A stretch of 64,000 nt of DNA. Origin: Novosphingobium lentum NBRC 107847 (lineage in GTDB: Bacteria; Pseudomonadota; Alphaproteobacteria; Sphingomonadales; Sphingomonadaceae). The stretch spans positions 1 through 64,000 of the forward strand of contig NZ_BCTW01000015.1 in assembly GCF_001590965.1 (NCBI RefSeq), given 5' to 3'. A program made the position numbers and the translations under genes. Under the pieces are notes generated by a model. That model was not told where the DNA came from. It did no database searches and saw nothing but the letters and a program-made list of their open reading frames with translations. The first letter of the stretch is position 1. Each line of letters begins with the position of its first letter. This document shows, one piece after another, positions 55,687 to 64,000 of this stretch.

Positions 55687-57510
55687 ATGGCCACCGCTGC
55701 TTCGTCGCAACCCGCCTACAAGATCATCGACCACACGTACGACACCGTCGTGGTCGGCGCGGGCGGTTCGGGCTTGCGCGCCACCATGGGCAGCGCCCAG
55801 GCCGGCCTGCGCACCGCCTGCATCACCAAGGTGTTCCCCACCCGCAGCCACACTGTTGCCGCGCAGGGCGGCATCGCCGCCAGCTTGGGCAACAACAGCC
55901 CGGATCACTGGACCTGGCACATGTTCGATACCGTCAAGGGGTCTGACTGGCTGGGCGATCAGGACGCGATCGAATACATGGTGCGCGAAGCACCTGCCGC
56001 CGTCTACGAACTCGAACACGCCGGCGTGCCGTTCTCGCGCAACCCCGAAGGCACGATCTACCAGCGTCCGTTCGGCGGCCACATGCAGAACATGGGCGAA
56101 GGCCCGCCGGTGCAGCGCACGTGCGCTGCTGCCGATCGTACCGGCCACGCCATGCTCCACGCGCTCTACCAGCAGAGCCTGAAGTACGACGCCGACTTCT
56201 TCGTCGAATACTTTGCGATCGACCTGATCATGGAGAACGGGGAATGCCGTGGCGTGATCGCCATGTGCATGGACGATGGCTCGATCCATCGCTTCCGCAG
56301 CCACGCCGTGGTGCTGGCGACCGGCGGATACGGCCGCAGCTATTTCACCGCGACCAGCGCCCACACCTGCACCGGCGACGGCGGCGGCATGGTGCTGCGA
56401 GCGGGCCTGCCGTTGCAGGACATGGAATTCGTGCAGTTCCACCCCACCGGCATCTATGGCGCGGGTGTGCTGATCACCGAAGGCGCGCGGGGCGAGGGCG
56501 GATACCTCACCAATTCCGAGGGTGAGCGGTTCATGGAACGCTATGCCCCGTCGGCCAAGGATCTCGCCAGCCGCGACGTGGTCTCGCGCTCGATGGCGCT
56601 GGAAATCCGCGAAGGCCGGGGCGTGGGCCCGCACAAGGACCACATCTACCTCCACCTCGACCACATCGACGCCAAGGTACTGGGCGAACGCCTGCCCGGG
56701 ATCACCGAAAGCGGCAAGATTTTCGCGGGCGTGGACCTTACCCGCCAGCCGCTGCCGGTGGTGCCCACGGTGCACTACAACATGGGCGGTATCCCCACCA
56801 ACTATCACGGCGAAGTCGTGACGATCGGTGCGGACGGCAACCCCGAAACGATCATCCCCGGCCTGTTTGCGGTGGGTGAGGCGGCGTGCGTCTCGGTTCA
56901 CGGCGCCAACCGGCTTGGCTCCAACTCGCTGATCGATCTCGTCGTGTTCGGCCGCGCCACCGGCCTGCGCCTCAAGGAACTGATCAAGCCCGGCACTGCG
57001 CATCAGGCCCTGCCCAAGGACAGCGCCGACTTGTCGCTGACCCGGCTCGACCATTTCCGCAACGCCAAGGGCGGATCGCCCACCGCCGAAGTGCGCACCG
57101 AGATGCAGCGCACGATGTCGGCGCACGCGGCGGTGTTCCGCACCGACGAGCTGATGGCCGAAGGCAAGGTCAAGCTCGCCGCCACGTATGAGAAGATGCA
57201 GGACATCCACGTGTCCGACCGCTCGCTGATCTGGAACTCGGACCTGATCGAGACTCTCGAACTCGACAACCTGATCAGCCAGGCCTCGGTGACGATGCAT
57301 TCGGCATTCAACCGCAAGGAAAGCCGCGGCGCCCACGCGCACGAGGATTTCCCCGATCGCAACGACGCCGAATGGATGAAGCACACCGCCACCTGGTTCG
57401 ACGGCTGGGGCGGCAAGGGCGGCGGAATCAAGATCGACTACCGGCCCGTGCATGAGTATACGCTGACGGACGATGCGGAGTACATCAAGCCGAAGAAGCG
57501 GGTGTACTGA
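55687..57510 (+). CDS. sdhA: Succinate dehydrogenase flavoprotein subunit
   Basis: 607 residues. FAD motif [14 protein letters not shown], flavin-linking His in [18 protein letters not shown], active-site [22 protein letters not shown] and C-terminal [16 protein letters not shown]. Normally followed by sdhB for the iron-sulphur subunit, but here an AT-rich unrelated gene starts on the base after the sdhA stop, and no sdhB is found in the rest of the window. Confidence 0.95.
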   Translation: MATAASSQPAYKIIDHTYDTVVVGAGGSGLRATMGSAQAGLRTACITKVFPTRSHTVAAQGGIAASLGNNSPDHWTWHMFDTVKGSDWLGDQDAIEYMVREAPAAVYELEHAGVPFSRNPEGTIYQRPFGGHMQNMGEGPPVQRTCAAADRTGHAMLHALYQQSLKYDADFFVEYFAIDLIMENGECRGVIAMCMDDGSIHRFRSHAVVLATGGYGRSYFTATSAHTCTGDGGGMVLRAGLPLQDMEFVQFHPTGIYGAGVLITEGARGEGGYLTNSEGERFMERYAPSAKDLASRDVVSRSMALEIREGRGVGPHKDHIYLHLDHIDAKVLGERLPGITESGKIFAGVDLTRQPLPVVPTVHYNMGGIPTNYHGEVVTIGADGNPETIIPGLFAVGEAACVSVHGANRLGSNSLIDLVVFGRATGLRLKELIKPGTAHQALPKDSADLSLTRLDHFRNAKGGSPTAEVRTEMQRTMSAHAAVFRTDELMAEGKVKLAATYEKMQDIHVSDRSLIWNSDLIETLELDNLISQASVTMHSAFNRKESRGAHAHEDFPDRNDAEWMKHTATWFDGWGGKGGGIKIDYRPVHEYTLTDDAEYIKPKKRVY

Positions 57511-58032
57511 GTGGCAACCGTCCGCGAGATTTCGGAAGCATTTCACGTTTTTTATGAAGCACTTCGGGACCCTGAATTCTCTAAATCACTGCGACTTAAT
57601 GAGTGGACTGAACGCGAACTTTTGCCGTTAGTTCGCACATTCCTTCTCGGTTGGTTCGGTCAAGGACAAGTCGCACCTGAAGTGATGAGTGCATTGCCGG
57701 GTAAAATTACTGGTTACGGACGTCTCGACTTTGTTGTCCGCGGCGTTGCTGTTGAATTGGCTGTTCGATGTAGGGGAGGGTCTCGCAGTAATCTTTCTGC
57801 TACGGTGAACGCGGATGAAATTAAAAAACTAATGAAATTTGACGGACTTGCCGTACTTATTTTGTTGGATTTTACCAATGACCCACTTGATGACCAAGCG
57901 ATCGAGAAATTTCGCGAATGGCACTCTTTGCTGCATGGTCGTCACAAGAAATCTCCATTTAACGTGTCACACCACTACCGCGATCCAGATACCAAGTTGT
58001 TAGTCCATCATACTATAAATGTGCGGGTTTGA
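57511..58032 (+). CDS. AT-rich orphan protein, possibly degenerate PD-(D/E)XK-like
   Basis: 173 residues from GTG 57511, immediately after the sdhA TGA. Base use is unlike its neighbours: 57781-57840 is 35% GC by count and Leu/Lys codons such as TTA and AAA appear. Motifs GYGRLDFVVRGVAVELAVR and LAVLILLDF suggest an alpha/beta fold with an Asp-x(n)-Glu arrangement as in restriction-endonuclease-like proteins, but the Lys of E-x-K is not evident. No signal peptide or membrane segment. It is probably horizontally acquired; function not recognised. Confidence 0.65.
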   Translation: MATVREISEAFHVFYEALRDPEFSKSLRLNEWTERELLPLVRTFLLGWFGQGQVAPEVMSALPGKITGYGRLDFVVRGVAVELAVRCRGGSRSNLSATVNADEIKKLMKFDGLAVLILLDFTNDPLDDQAIEKFREWHSLLHGRHKKSPFNVSHHYRDPDTKLLVHHTINVRV

Positions 58033-58080
58033 AGTTTCGGCAGCAATCCACTAATTGCCGCTGACAGCATTTCTATCCGC

Positions 58081-58184
58081 CGTCGCCCCTGCGGAGGCAG
58101 GGGCCTATCCGCGCTCTCATCATTACGCGCCTGCCAGTTATCCTCCGCGAGGTTGGCTGGGCTCCTGCCTGCGCAGGAGCGACG
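58081..58184. repeat. Inverted repeat doublet, GTCGCCCCTGC class
   Basis: Left hairpin GCCCCTGC/GCAGGGGC (58085-58104) and right hairpin GCTCCTGC/GCAGGAGC (58161-58180). Outer ends CGTCGCCCCTGC and GCAGGAGCGACG are inverted copies with one mismatch. It occupies most of the 274-base gap 58033-58306, which has no gene, right after the AT-rich orphan. Typical REP-pair architecture; different sequence class from the ligA element. Confidence 0.7.
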
Positions 58185-58306
58185 GGGTTGAGAATGCGGG
58201 GACATGCTATTGCGTGTCCCTGACCGGAGCGCACGCCCGTGTCGCGCCTGACGAATTACCGTGTGACAATTCCGACTCGCGCTTTCCTGTGCCATAGGCA
58301 CAATCG

Positions 58307-58819
58307 ATGATTCCGCGCTTTGTCCACGCTGCTTTTGCCGTCGCGTTGTTCGCCGGCGCCGCGCCGTCCGCCTTGGCACGCCTGCCCGATACCTTGTCCG
58401 CGCGAACGATCGATGGCGCCACCGTCTCGCTCGCCTCAACGCACGGGCAGGTGCTGGTCGTGAACTTCTGGGCGACGTGGTGCGCGCCGTGCCGGGCGGA
58501 GATGCCTGCGCTCGATGCGGTCTATCGCCGCCATCGCGGGCAGAGCATGCAGATGGTCGCGGTGTCGCTCGATGCCGGGGCTTCGACCGCCAAGCTCGCC
58601 ACGGCGACGCGTGGGTTCGCGTTCCCGGTGGCGCTGATCGCCGAGACGAAGATCGCGCGCCGGGCGATCCCGACGCGGTTGCCGGTCACGCGGATCTATG
58701 GTCGCGATGGGCGGCTGCGCTACGATTCGGCCGAGCTTGGCGGGCGGGCAATGACCGAGGTGGAACTGGAGCAGGTCCTGGCGCCGCTTCTGGCCGAAGC
58801 GGCGCCATCTAACCGATGA
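58307..58819 (+). CDS. TlpA-like periplasmic thioredoxin-fold protein
   Basis: 170 residues: signal peptide (GAAPSALA), thioredoxin fold with active site WCAPC (Cys59, Cys62), cis-Pro region RLPVTRIYGRDG. TlpA/ResA-type proteins reduce disulphides for cytochrome c or copper-centre maturation. It converges on the Cys-rich barrel gene (4-base gap). Confidence 0.87.
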   Translation: MIPRFVHAAFAVALFAGAAPSALARLPDTLSARTIDGATVSLASTHGQVLVVNFWATWCAPCRAEMPALDAVYRRHRGQSMQMVAVSLDAGASTAKLATATRGFAFPVALIAETKIARRAIPTRLPVTRIYGRDGRLRYDSAELGGRAMTEVELEQVLAPLLAEAAPSNR

Positions 58820-58823
58820 TCCC

Positions 58824-59795
58824 CTAAAGCCGCAGCTGCAGCCCCACCGATGTGCTGAAGCGCGGCACCAGCTGGAAGCCGTTAACGCGGCGGTAGAGCG
58901 GCAATTGCATGAAGGCATAAGCCGACACGCGCGGGCTGATGCTGGCCACAAGGCCCGGTGACACGTTCAGCAGGTCTCCGCCGCTGTTGGGCCGGTCCGA
59001 ATTGTCGCCGCTGTCCCTCGCGCTGGTGCGGAAGTTGACTTCGACTTGCGGGGTGATCCCGCGCCAGCCGGTGTACTGCAGCCCGGCCGAAATGTCGGCC
59101 GACGCGCCGGGCTTGTAGAGTTCGCGGCGGTTCAGCGCGACCTGGCCCTGCACTTGCACGATGTAGTCCACCGTCGGCGCCAGCGTCCCGAACGCATACG
59201 CGCCGACGGCGACCTGGGTCGTGCCGGTGCCCGGCTGCAACCCGCGATCGACCGGGTTGCCCGCTTCGGGGCCAGAGCGGAACGCTTCATGAAAGTGCCC
59301 GGTGGGCAGCACCAGGCCTGCCTGCAGCCCCACGATCCGGCCCGGCGAACTCAGCCCCTGCCAGCGCGCGGTGATGCGCAGGTCACCGACGCCCTGTGCG
59401 CGCGAGAAGCTGGGGTCGGTCTCGCCCTCGGTCACGGTCCGGTGCGGGCGAGTGACGATCGGCAGCTGGACATTGACGCCCCAGTCGCTGGCGAACTGGT
59501 GGTCGATGCTGGCGGTGACGACGTGGTTGTAAGTGTAGGCCTCGATCTCGCGATCGTTGGGCAGCGCCTTTTCCGCGTCGGTCACCGCGCGGGTATCGGT
59601 GTGGAGCAGCGTTTGCGGGATGTAGTCATAGCGCAGGCCCACGGTGGTGCCGGGCTGGCTGACCAGCCCCTGGCTCAGCCAGTCGGAGGTCAGGGTGCAG
59701 CCGCAACTGGCGCAAGCATGGGCGGGGCTGGCGGCAAGCATGGGCGCAGCCAGCAGCGCGCCGCCAAGCGCGGCTGCGCGGTGTGTCATGGTCAT
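58824..59795 (-). CDS. Exported beta-barrel protein with N-terminal Cys cluster (phenol MetA-pathway-like)
   Basis: 323 residues from ATG 59795 (GAGGA eight bases upstream). Signal peptide ending near ASPAHA, then CASCGC right at the mature N-terminus, followed by amphipathic strands ending in VGLQLRL, an outer-membrane barrel pattern like the MetA-pathway/transporter-like family. The mature CxxCxC could bind copper. Downstream of a His/Met-rich DUF2946 protein on the same strand and convergent with a TlpA gene, which favours a metal-related role. Confidence 0.7.
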   Translation of the reverse strand: MTMTHRAAALGGALLAAPMLAASPAHACASCGCTLTSDWLSQGLVSQPGTTVGLRYDYIPQTLLHTDTRAVTDAEKALPNDREIEAYTYNHVVTASIDHQFASDWGVNVQLPIVTRPHRTVTEGETDPSFSRAQGVGDLRITARWQGLSSPGRIVGLQAGLVLPTGHFHEAFRSGPEAGNPVDRGLQPGTGTTQVAVGAYAFGTLAPTVDYIVQVQGQVALNRRELYKPGASADISAGLQYTGWRGITPQVEVNFRTSARDSGDNSDRPNSGGDLLNVSPGLVASISPRVSAYAFMQLPLYRRVNGFQLVPRFSTSVGLQLRL

Positions 59796-59861
59796 CGGTC
59801 GTATCCTCGATCCGGCCCGCATCGGGGCAGGCCGGTGGTGCGCGAACGCGCAAAAAAGGGG

Positions 59862-60329
59862 TCAGGTTGGCGAGGAAACCAAACGGGGAGGGCCGCGCAA
59901 CGGCGGTCTCAGGCGCGGAGCTGTGCGCGGTTTGCGGCGCGCGACGGGGCGCCAGCCCATCGCAATGATGTAGGCGAGCGCCACCGCCAGCAGCACGGCA
60001 TCGGTGCCACCGATCACGGGCAGCGCCGCGGCGGCGAACGGGCAGGGCGTGTCGGCGTGGGCAGAATGGTGACCTTTGCCGCCGTGGCCCATGGCGCCGT
60101 GATCCATCGTGGCATGGTCCATCATGGCGTGGTCCATCCCGGCAGTCGGCATCGCCGTCGCGAGCGGGGCCTGCGGGCCATAGCCCGAGCACAGTTCGAG
60201 CGTGACCGACCCGTCGACCAAGCCCGGCATGTAGCCCGCCGGGACCAGCACCCGCACCATCAGCGCAAGCGCAATCACAGCCCATGCGGCCATCGGCGTG
60301 GCGATCAGGAGATGGCGCACGCGGTGCAT
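59862..60329 (-). CDS. DUF2946-family His/Met-rich membrane protein
   Basis: 155 residues: an N-terminal membrane helix (TPMAAWAVIALALMVRVLVPAGYMPG), a central His/Met/Asp-rich stretch with repeated MDHA/MDHG units (about residues 65-92) that could bind copper, a Cys-Pro in DTPCPF, a second hydrophobic segment, and a basic tail. It precedes the Cys-rich barrel gene by 66 bases on the same strand. Metal binding is inference from composition. Confidence 0.72.
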   Translation of the reverse strand: MHRVRHLLIATPMAAWAVIALALMVRVLVPAGYMPGLVDGSVTLELCSGYGPQAPLATAMPTAGMDHAMMDHATMDHGAMGHGGKGHHSAHADTPCPFAAAALPVIGGTDAVLLAVALAYIIAMGWRPVARRKPRTAPRLRPPLRGPPRLVSSPT

Positions 60330-60376
60330 GCGGGTGCCTTACTGCCCAGCCATCGACGTGTCACCGCACGATTGGT

Positions 60377-61525
60377 TCAGCGCGGACGCAGGCGATCGCG
60401 GTTGAGCTGGGCGACGCTGGTGATCCCCATCAGCTTTGCGCCGCGTTCGATTTCGTCGCTGAGGATGGTCAGCGCGCGTTCGACGCCGGGCTGTCCGGCG
60501 GCGGCGAGCGCGTAAAGGTACAGCCGCCCGCCCGATGCGGCGGTGGCACCCATGCTCAGCGCTTTCAGCACGTGCGTACCGCGCCGCACGCCGCCGTCGC
60601 AGATGATCTCGATCTCGCCGCCCACCGCGTCGACGATCTCGGCCAGCTGGTCGAACGGGGCGCGGCTGCCGTCCAATTGGCGGCCGCCGTGGTTGGAAAC
60701 CATGATCGCATCCGCGCCAATCTCAACCGCGCGGCGCGCGTCGGCCACGCTCATCAAGCCCTTGAGGCAGAACTTGCCGCCCCACTGGTGGCGGATATCC
60801 TCGGCCACTTTCCAGTCCATCGACTGGTCGAGCATCGAGTTGAAGTAGTTCTGGATCGAGATCGGCTCGCCGGTGCCCGCGCTGATGTAGCTGTCGAGGT
60901 TGGGCAGGCGGAACTTCTCGCGGAACACGTAGTCCATCGCCCAGCGCGGCTTGATCGCATAGCTCAGCGCCGATGATGCCGTGAAGCGGGGGGGCGAGGT
61001 GAAGCCGCTGCGCAGGCAGCGCTCGCGCTTGCCCGAGACGATCGTGTCCACCGTCAGCGCGATCGCGTCGAACTTGGCCGCCTGGCAGCGCTCGATCAGC
61101 GAGGTGTTGAGCCCTTTGTCCTTGTGGACGTACAGCTGGAACAGCTTGGGCGTGGAAATCGCCTCGCCGATCTGTTCGATGCTGACCGTGGCGAGGCTGC
61201 TGATGCCGAACCACAGCCCGAACTTTTCCGCCGCCTTGCCCACGGCCATTTCGCCCTGCCAGTGGAAGATCCGCTGGAGCGCGGTGGGCGACAGCATCAG
61301 CGGCAGCGGCGTGGTCTTGCCCATGATCGTGGTGGACAGGTCGATCGTTTCAACGCCCGCCAGCACATCGGGAACGAGATCCCACGACGCGAAGCTTTCG
61401 GTGTTGCGCACGCGGGTCAGCTCGTCGTCCGCAGCGCCGTCGATGTAATCGAACACGGGCCACGGCAGGCGGCGGCGGGCTAGCTCGCGAAAATCGGCGA
61501 CGTTGTGGCAATCGGTCAGGCGCAT
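60377..61525 (-). CDS. FMN-dependent alpha-hydroxy-acid dehydrogenase (L-lactate dehydrogenase-like)
   Basis: 382 residues from ATG 61525; longer upstream starts add an unlikely basic extension. TIM-barrel FMN enzyme: FDYIDGAADDE, LMLSPTALQRIFHWQGE, FQLYVHKDK, and the active-site block VSNHGGRQLDGSRAP with the catalytic His and Arg, then ICDGGVRRGTHVLKALSMGA. Fits LldD or mandelate dehydrogenase; the substrate is uncertain. Confidence 0.87.
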   Translation of the reverse strand: MRLTDCHNVADFRELARRRLPWPVFDYIDGAADDELTRVRNTESFASWDLVPDVLAGVETIDLSTTIMGKTTPLPLMLSPTALQRIFHWQGEMAVGKAAEKFGLWFGISSLATVSIEQIGEAISTPKLFQLYVHKDKGLNTSLIERCQAAKFDAIALTVDTIVSGKRERCLRSGFTSPPRFTASSALSYAIKPRWAMDYVFREKFRLPNLDSYISAGTGEPISIQNYFNSMLDQSMDWKVAEDIRHQWGGKFCLKGLMSVADARRAVEIGADAIMVSNHGGRQLDGSRAPFDQLAEIVDAVGGEIEIICDGGVRRGTHVLKALSMGATAASGGRLYLYALAAAGQPGVERALTILSDEIERGAKLMGITSVAQLNRDRLRPR

Positions 61526-61590
61526 GGTTAGCGCGATAGCTATGAATGGCGCGCGCGCAAACCCACGATAAAGGCCAGCCATCCGGATCG

Positions 61591-61670
61591 CGTCGTCCCG
61601 GGGTTGACCCGGGACCTCAAGCGGCCAAGCGTTGTCAGGCCAGAGGTCACGGATCAGGTCCGGGACGACG
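61591..61670. repeat. Inverted repeat doublet, CGTCGTCCCGG class
   Basis: CGTCGTCCCGG (61591-61601) and CCGGGACGACG (61660-61670) are perfect inverted copies. Internal hairpins: GTCCCGGG/CCCGGGAC (61595-61615) and an imperfect one at 61646-61666. It fills the 156-base gap between the FMN enzyme and the secreted unknown. This is the third distinct doublet class in the window. Confidence 0.7.
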
Positions 61671-61681
61671 TGGATCGGGAC

Positions 61682-62296
61682 CTAGCGGTGCTTGCGGCGA
61701 ACGACCTTCTTGTGCGCCTTGACCGGGGTCGCGGCGCTGTCGCTGCTACCGACATTCGATGCCAGCGCCGATCGCGCCGGGTAGCCGCAGCCGCGCTGCT
61801 GGCCCACGCCCTTGAGGAAGGCGCGGCGCACCGACCCGGCGTAGACGGCGGCCTGCACCTTGCGTTCCTGCGCGTTGGCGCCGGACAGTTCACGGATCAC
61901 GCCACGGAACGGGATGAACGAGCCGACCACCGATTGCGCGACGCGGCCGGGATTGACGCGCTCGTTCTTGGCGGCCGCGACGTCGATGTCATCGCCCAGC
62001 ACGGCGTCCAGCTGCCGCACCGCGCCGCTCAATCGTGCGCAACTGCTCATCCCTGCCAGATCGTAGGGATGGTCCTCTGCGGTCAGCAGCAGCTGCGGGA
62101 TGTTGTCCTTCTTGAGGTTGAGATCGGTGACCGGGGTCATCGCGACGTCACCGGCGGAAACCTTGCCGTCGTTCATCGGCTTGGGCGCCTCGGTTTTCGA
62201 CTGTTCGGAAGACGATCCCTTGTCCTGGACGCGGGCTTGGGCCGGAACGACCAGAAACGCAGCGGCAGCGGCCACCGATAGAAGTGCAGTACGCAT
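61682..62296 (-). CDS. Secreted protein of unknown function
   Basis: 204 residues from ATG 62296. Signal peptide (LLSVAAAAAFLVVPAQA), then a Ser/Lys/Glu-rich linker (about 22-45), a helical central part with VAQSVVGSFIPFRGVIRELSGANAQERKVQAAVYAGSVRRAFLKGVGQQRGCGYP, and a basic Lys/Arg/His tail. No family recognised with certainty. The internal FIPFRGVIRELSGA stretch and the two Cys may be useful search seeds. Confidence 0.65.
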   Translation of the reverse strand: MRTALLSVAAAAAFLVVPAQARVQDKGSSSEQSKTEAPKPMNDGKVSAGDVAMTPVTDLNLKKDNIPQLLLTAEDHPYDLAGMSSCARLSGAVRQLDAVLGDDIDVAAAKNERVNPGRVAQSVVGSFIPFRGVIRELSGANAQERKVQAAVYAGSVRRAFLKGVGQQRGCGYPARSALASNVGSSDSAATPVKAHKKVVRRKHR

Positions 62297-62382
62297 GAAT
62301 ATGTGCCCCAACGATAAAGTTGCTTGGCACTGTTACGCGCGGGGCGGCGCAAGGTTCCGTTCCGCCGGTTTTCCTGCACCTC

Positions 62383-63243
62383 CTACCGCTTGATGTCGGC
62401 GAACGTGTCGCACTGATCCTCGTCGCCGGTCTCCAGCCCCTTGCGCAGCCACTGCATGCGTTGCGCGCTGCTGCCGTGGGTGAACGCGGCCTCGACCGGG
62501 CGCTGGCCGGCGCCTTTCATCAGCGTATCGTCGCCGATCTGGTGCGCGGCGTTCAGCCCGCTTTCCATGTCGCCCGGATCGAGCCGGTCCTTGTTCCGGG
62601 CCGCCCACACCCCGGCATAGCAATCGGCCTGCAGTTCCAGCCGCACCGACAGCTGGTTCGCGGCGCCGGGATTGGATTGCTGCGCGCTGCGGATCTGGTC
62701 CGACGTGCCGAGCATGTTCTGGATGTGGTGGCCATATTCGTGCGCGATCACGTAATCGCGCGCGAATTGCCCGCTTGCGCCCAGCCGCTGGTCCATTTCC
62801 TTGTAGAAGTCGGTGTCGAGGTAGATGCCCTGGTCATTGGGGCAATAGAACGGGCCCATCGCGCTTTGCGCCGCGCCGCAGCCCGATTGGCCCATCTGCG
62901 AATAGAACACCAGCTTGGGCGGCGTGAAGGCGATGTTGGCCTTCTGGAACAGCGGGCCCCAGGTCTTGTTCAACGATGACAGCGCGTTGCAGCTTTCGTG
63001 GCTCAATGGATCGATGTTGCAGCTTTCGGCCGCGGTGTGGCCGCCGGTGGTCTGAACCTGCCCGGTGTCGGCGCCCTGCATCTGGCCGAGCATCTGGCCG
63101 GGATCGACTCCGAACACCACCGCCGCGATCAGCGCAATCACGATGCTGCCGCAACCGACCTTGCCGCCCGCACCGCCGAGCGAGAACCCGCTGCCGCGCT
63201 GGTCTTCAACGTTGATGGAATTGTCGAAATCGTCGAGTCGCAT
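62383..63243 (-). CDS. YpfJ-type neutral zinc metallopeptidase
   Basis: 286 residues from ATG 63243 (GGGGG six bases upstream; ATG 63249 is possible). Opening MRLDDFDNSINVEDQRGSGF, one membrane helix (VGCGSIVIALIAAVVFGV), then FYCPNDQGIYLDTDFYKEM and the zinc motif VIAHEYGHHIQNMLG with a downstream LELQADCYAGVWA carrying the third ligand Glu. These are features of the YpfJ/PF04228 family. Membrane-anchored, facing the periplasm. The substrate is unknown. Confidence 0.88.
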   Translation of the reverse strand: MRLDDFDNSINVEDQRGSGFSLGGAGGKVGCGSIVIALIAAVVFGVDPGQMLGQMQGADTGQVQTTGGHTAAESCNIDPLSHESCNALSSLNKTWGPLFQKANIAFTPPKLVFYSQMGQSGCGAAQSAMGPFYCPNDQGIYLDTDFYKEMDQRLGASGQFARDYVIAHEYGHHIQNMLGTSDQIRSAQQSNPGAANQLSVRLELQADCYAGVWAARNKDRLDPGDMESGLNAAHQIGDDTLMKGAGQRPVEAAFTHGSSAQRMQWLRKGLETGDEDQCDTFADIKR

Positions 63244-63331
63244 CCGCATCCCCCGTTTTGCCGCTGGACAAGCCGTGCGCCTGTCGCGATTGCCGTGATC
63301 ACTTCTTGCACACAATAACCGGAGTTGGCGA

Positions 63332-64000
63332 ATGTTCCTCAAGGACAAGTGCGCACTGATCACCGGATCGACGTCGGGCATCGGGCTTGCTTATGCCAAG
63401 GCGTTCGCGGCCGAGGGCGCCAATCTGGTCATCAACGGCTTCGGTGATGCCGCCGAGATCGCGACGATCTGCAAGGAACTGGCCGTAACCAGCGGCGGGC
63501 GGGCGATCCACAGCGCCGCCGACCTGACCAAGCGCGCCGGGACCGAACAGATGATGGCCGATGCCGTCGCCGCGTTCGGCGGGGTGGATGTGCTGGTCAG
63601 CAATGCCGGGATGCAGCACGTCGCGCCGGTCGAGGAGTTTCCGGTCGACAAGTGGGACGCGATCATCGCGCTCAACCTCACCGCCGCGTTCGATGCGGCG
63701 CGGCTGGCGATACCGCACATGAAGGCCAAAGGCTGGGGGCGGATCATCCAGACCGCGTCGGCGCATTCGCTCACCGCGTCGCCCTACAAGGCGGCGTACG
63801 TTTCGGCCAAGCACGGCCTGGCCGGGCTGACCAAGACGCTGGCGCTGGAACTGGCGACGTTCGGCATCACCGCCAACTGCATCAGCCCGGGCTATGTCTG
63901 GACTCCGCTGGTCGAAAACCAGATCCCCGACACGATGAAGGCGCGCAACATGACGCGCGAACAGGTGCTCAACGACGTGCTGCTGGTGCGCCAGCCGACG
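63332..64000 (+). CDS. bdhA: 3-hydroxybutyrate dehydrogenase (SDR), partial
   Basis: First 223 residues; the 3' end is beyond the window. TGSTSGIGLAYAKAFAAEGANLV, SNAGMQHVAPVEEF, TASAHSLTASPYKAAYVSAKHGLAGLTKTLALE and GYVWTPLVENQIPD match D-3-hydroxybutyrate dehydrogenase, which interconverts 3-hydroxybutyrate and acetoacetate in polyhydroxybutyrate turnover. ATG 63332 follows GGAG. The 88-base divergent gap to the metallopeptidase gene has no other feature. Confidence 0.85.
   Translation, partial: MFLKDKCALITGSTSGIGLAYAKAFAAEGANLVINGFGDAAEIATICKELAVTSGGRAIHSAADLTKRAGTEQMMADAVAAFGGVDVLVSNAGMQHVAPVEEFPVDKWDAIIALNLTAAFDAARLAIPHMKAKGWGRIIQTASAHSLTASPYKAAYVSAKHGLAGLTKTLALELATFGITANCISPGYVWTPLVENQIPDTMKARNMTREQVLNDVLLVRQPT

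Overview
The window is high-GC, gene-dense alphaproteobacterial DNA and looks sphingomonad-like (Novosphingobium/Sphingobium type). Supporting signs are two large TonB-dependent receptors, an aromatic-degradation cluster with IclR, MarR and AraC regulators, a bamD-recN-ligA backbone, DUF2946 and YezD-family small proteins, and several classes of inverted repeat doublets. Assignment to a genus is inference. No rRNA, tRNA, CRISPR array, transposase or phage gene was seen.

1-17965: aromatic catabolic region. A partial Tm-1-like gene (-) diverges from an IclR regulator (+). Two matching dyads (384-400 and 1243-1259) flank the regulator and are candidate operators. Then come an MDR dehydrogenase, a VOC protein, an MFS carrier and an AraC regulator. 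The long co-directional run 5482-15180 holds a TonB receptor, three tandem cupins of the 2,4'-dihydroxyacetophenone-dioxygenase family, an SDR, a c-type cytochrome overlapping a 4-cresol-dehydrogenase-like flavoprotein, an MBL-fold hydrolase, another SDR and a zinc ADH. A MarR regulator diverges from an aldehyde dehydrogenase and a hydroxycinnamoyl-CoA hydratase-lyase, with a palindromic operator over the promoter. Together this suggests uptake, periplasmic side-chain oxidation, dehydrogenation, C-C cleavage and aldehyde oxidation of a lignin-type alkyl or propenyl phenol.

18041-30857: signalling and surface proteins. A four-PAS hybrid kinase, an orphan Hpt and a NarL-type regulator adjoin five secreted proteins of DUF11 type, including a 1669-residue protein ending in a predicted outer-membrane barrel. 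Twin 14-bp dyads sit upstream of the first surface gene. This is the best candidate in the window for an undescribed system.

30861-41302: a kup operon carrying a shortened KdpD-like kinase and KdpE-like regulator (-), then a fused 5-oxoprolinase-type enzyme with DUF969, DUF979 and DUF2891 (+).

41441-54673: Rrf2 regulator, bamD, a YezD-family mini-gene, a second TonB receptor, a glycosyltransferase/phosphoesterase pair, recN, a small monooxygenase-fold protein, ligA (carrying an in-frame inverted-repeat insertion), a DUF2459/TIGR02117 protein, prmA and an SDR.

54836-64000: sdhC, sdhD and sdhA followed not by sdhB but by an AT-rich orphan gene and a repeat doublet; a thioredoxin/Cys-rich barrel/DUF2946 group; an FMN-dependent alpha-hydroxy-acid dehydrogenase; a secreted unknown; a YpfJ-type zinc metallopeptidase; and a partial 3-hydroxybutyrate dehydrogenase running off the end.
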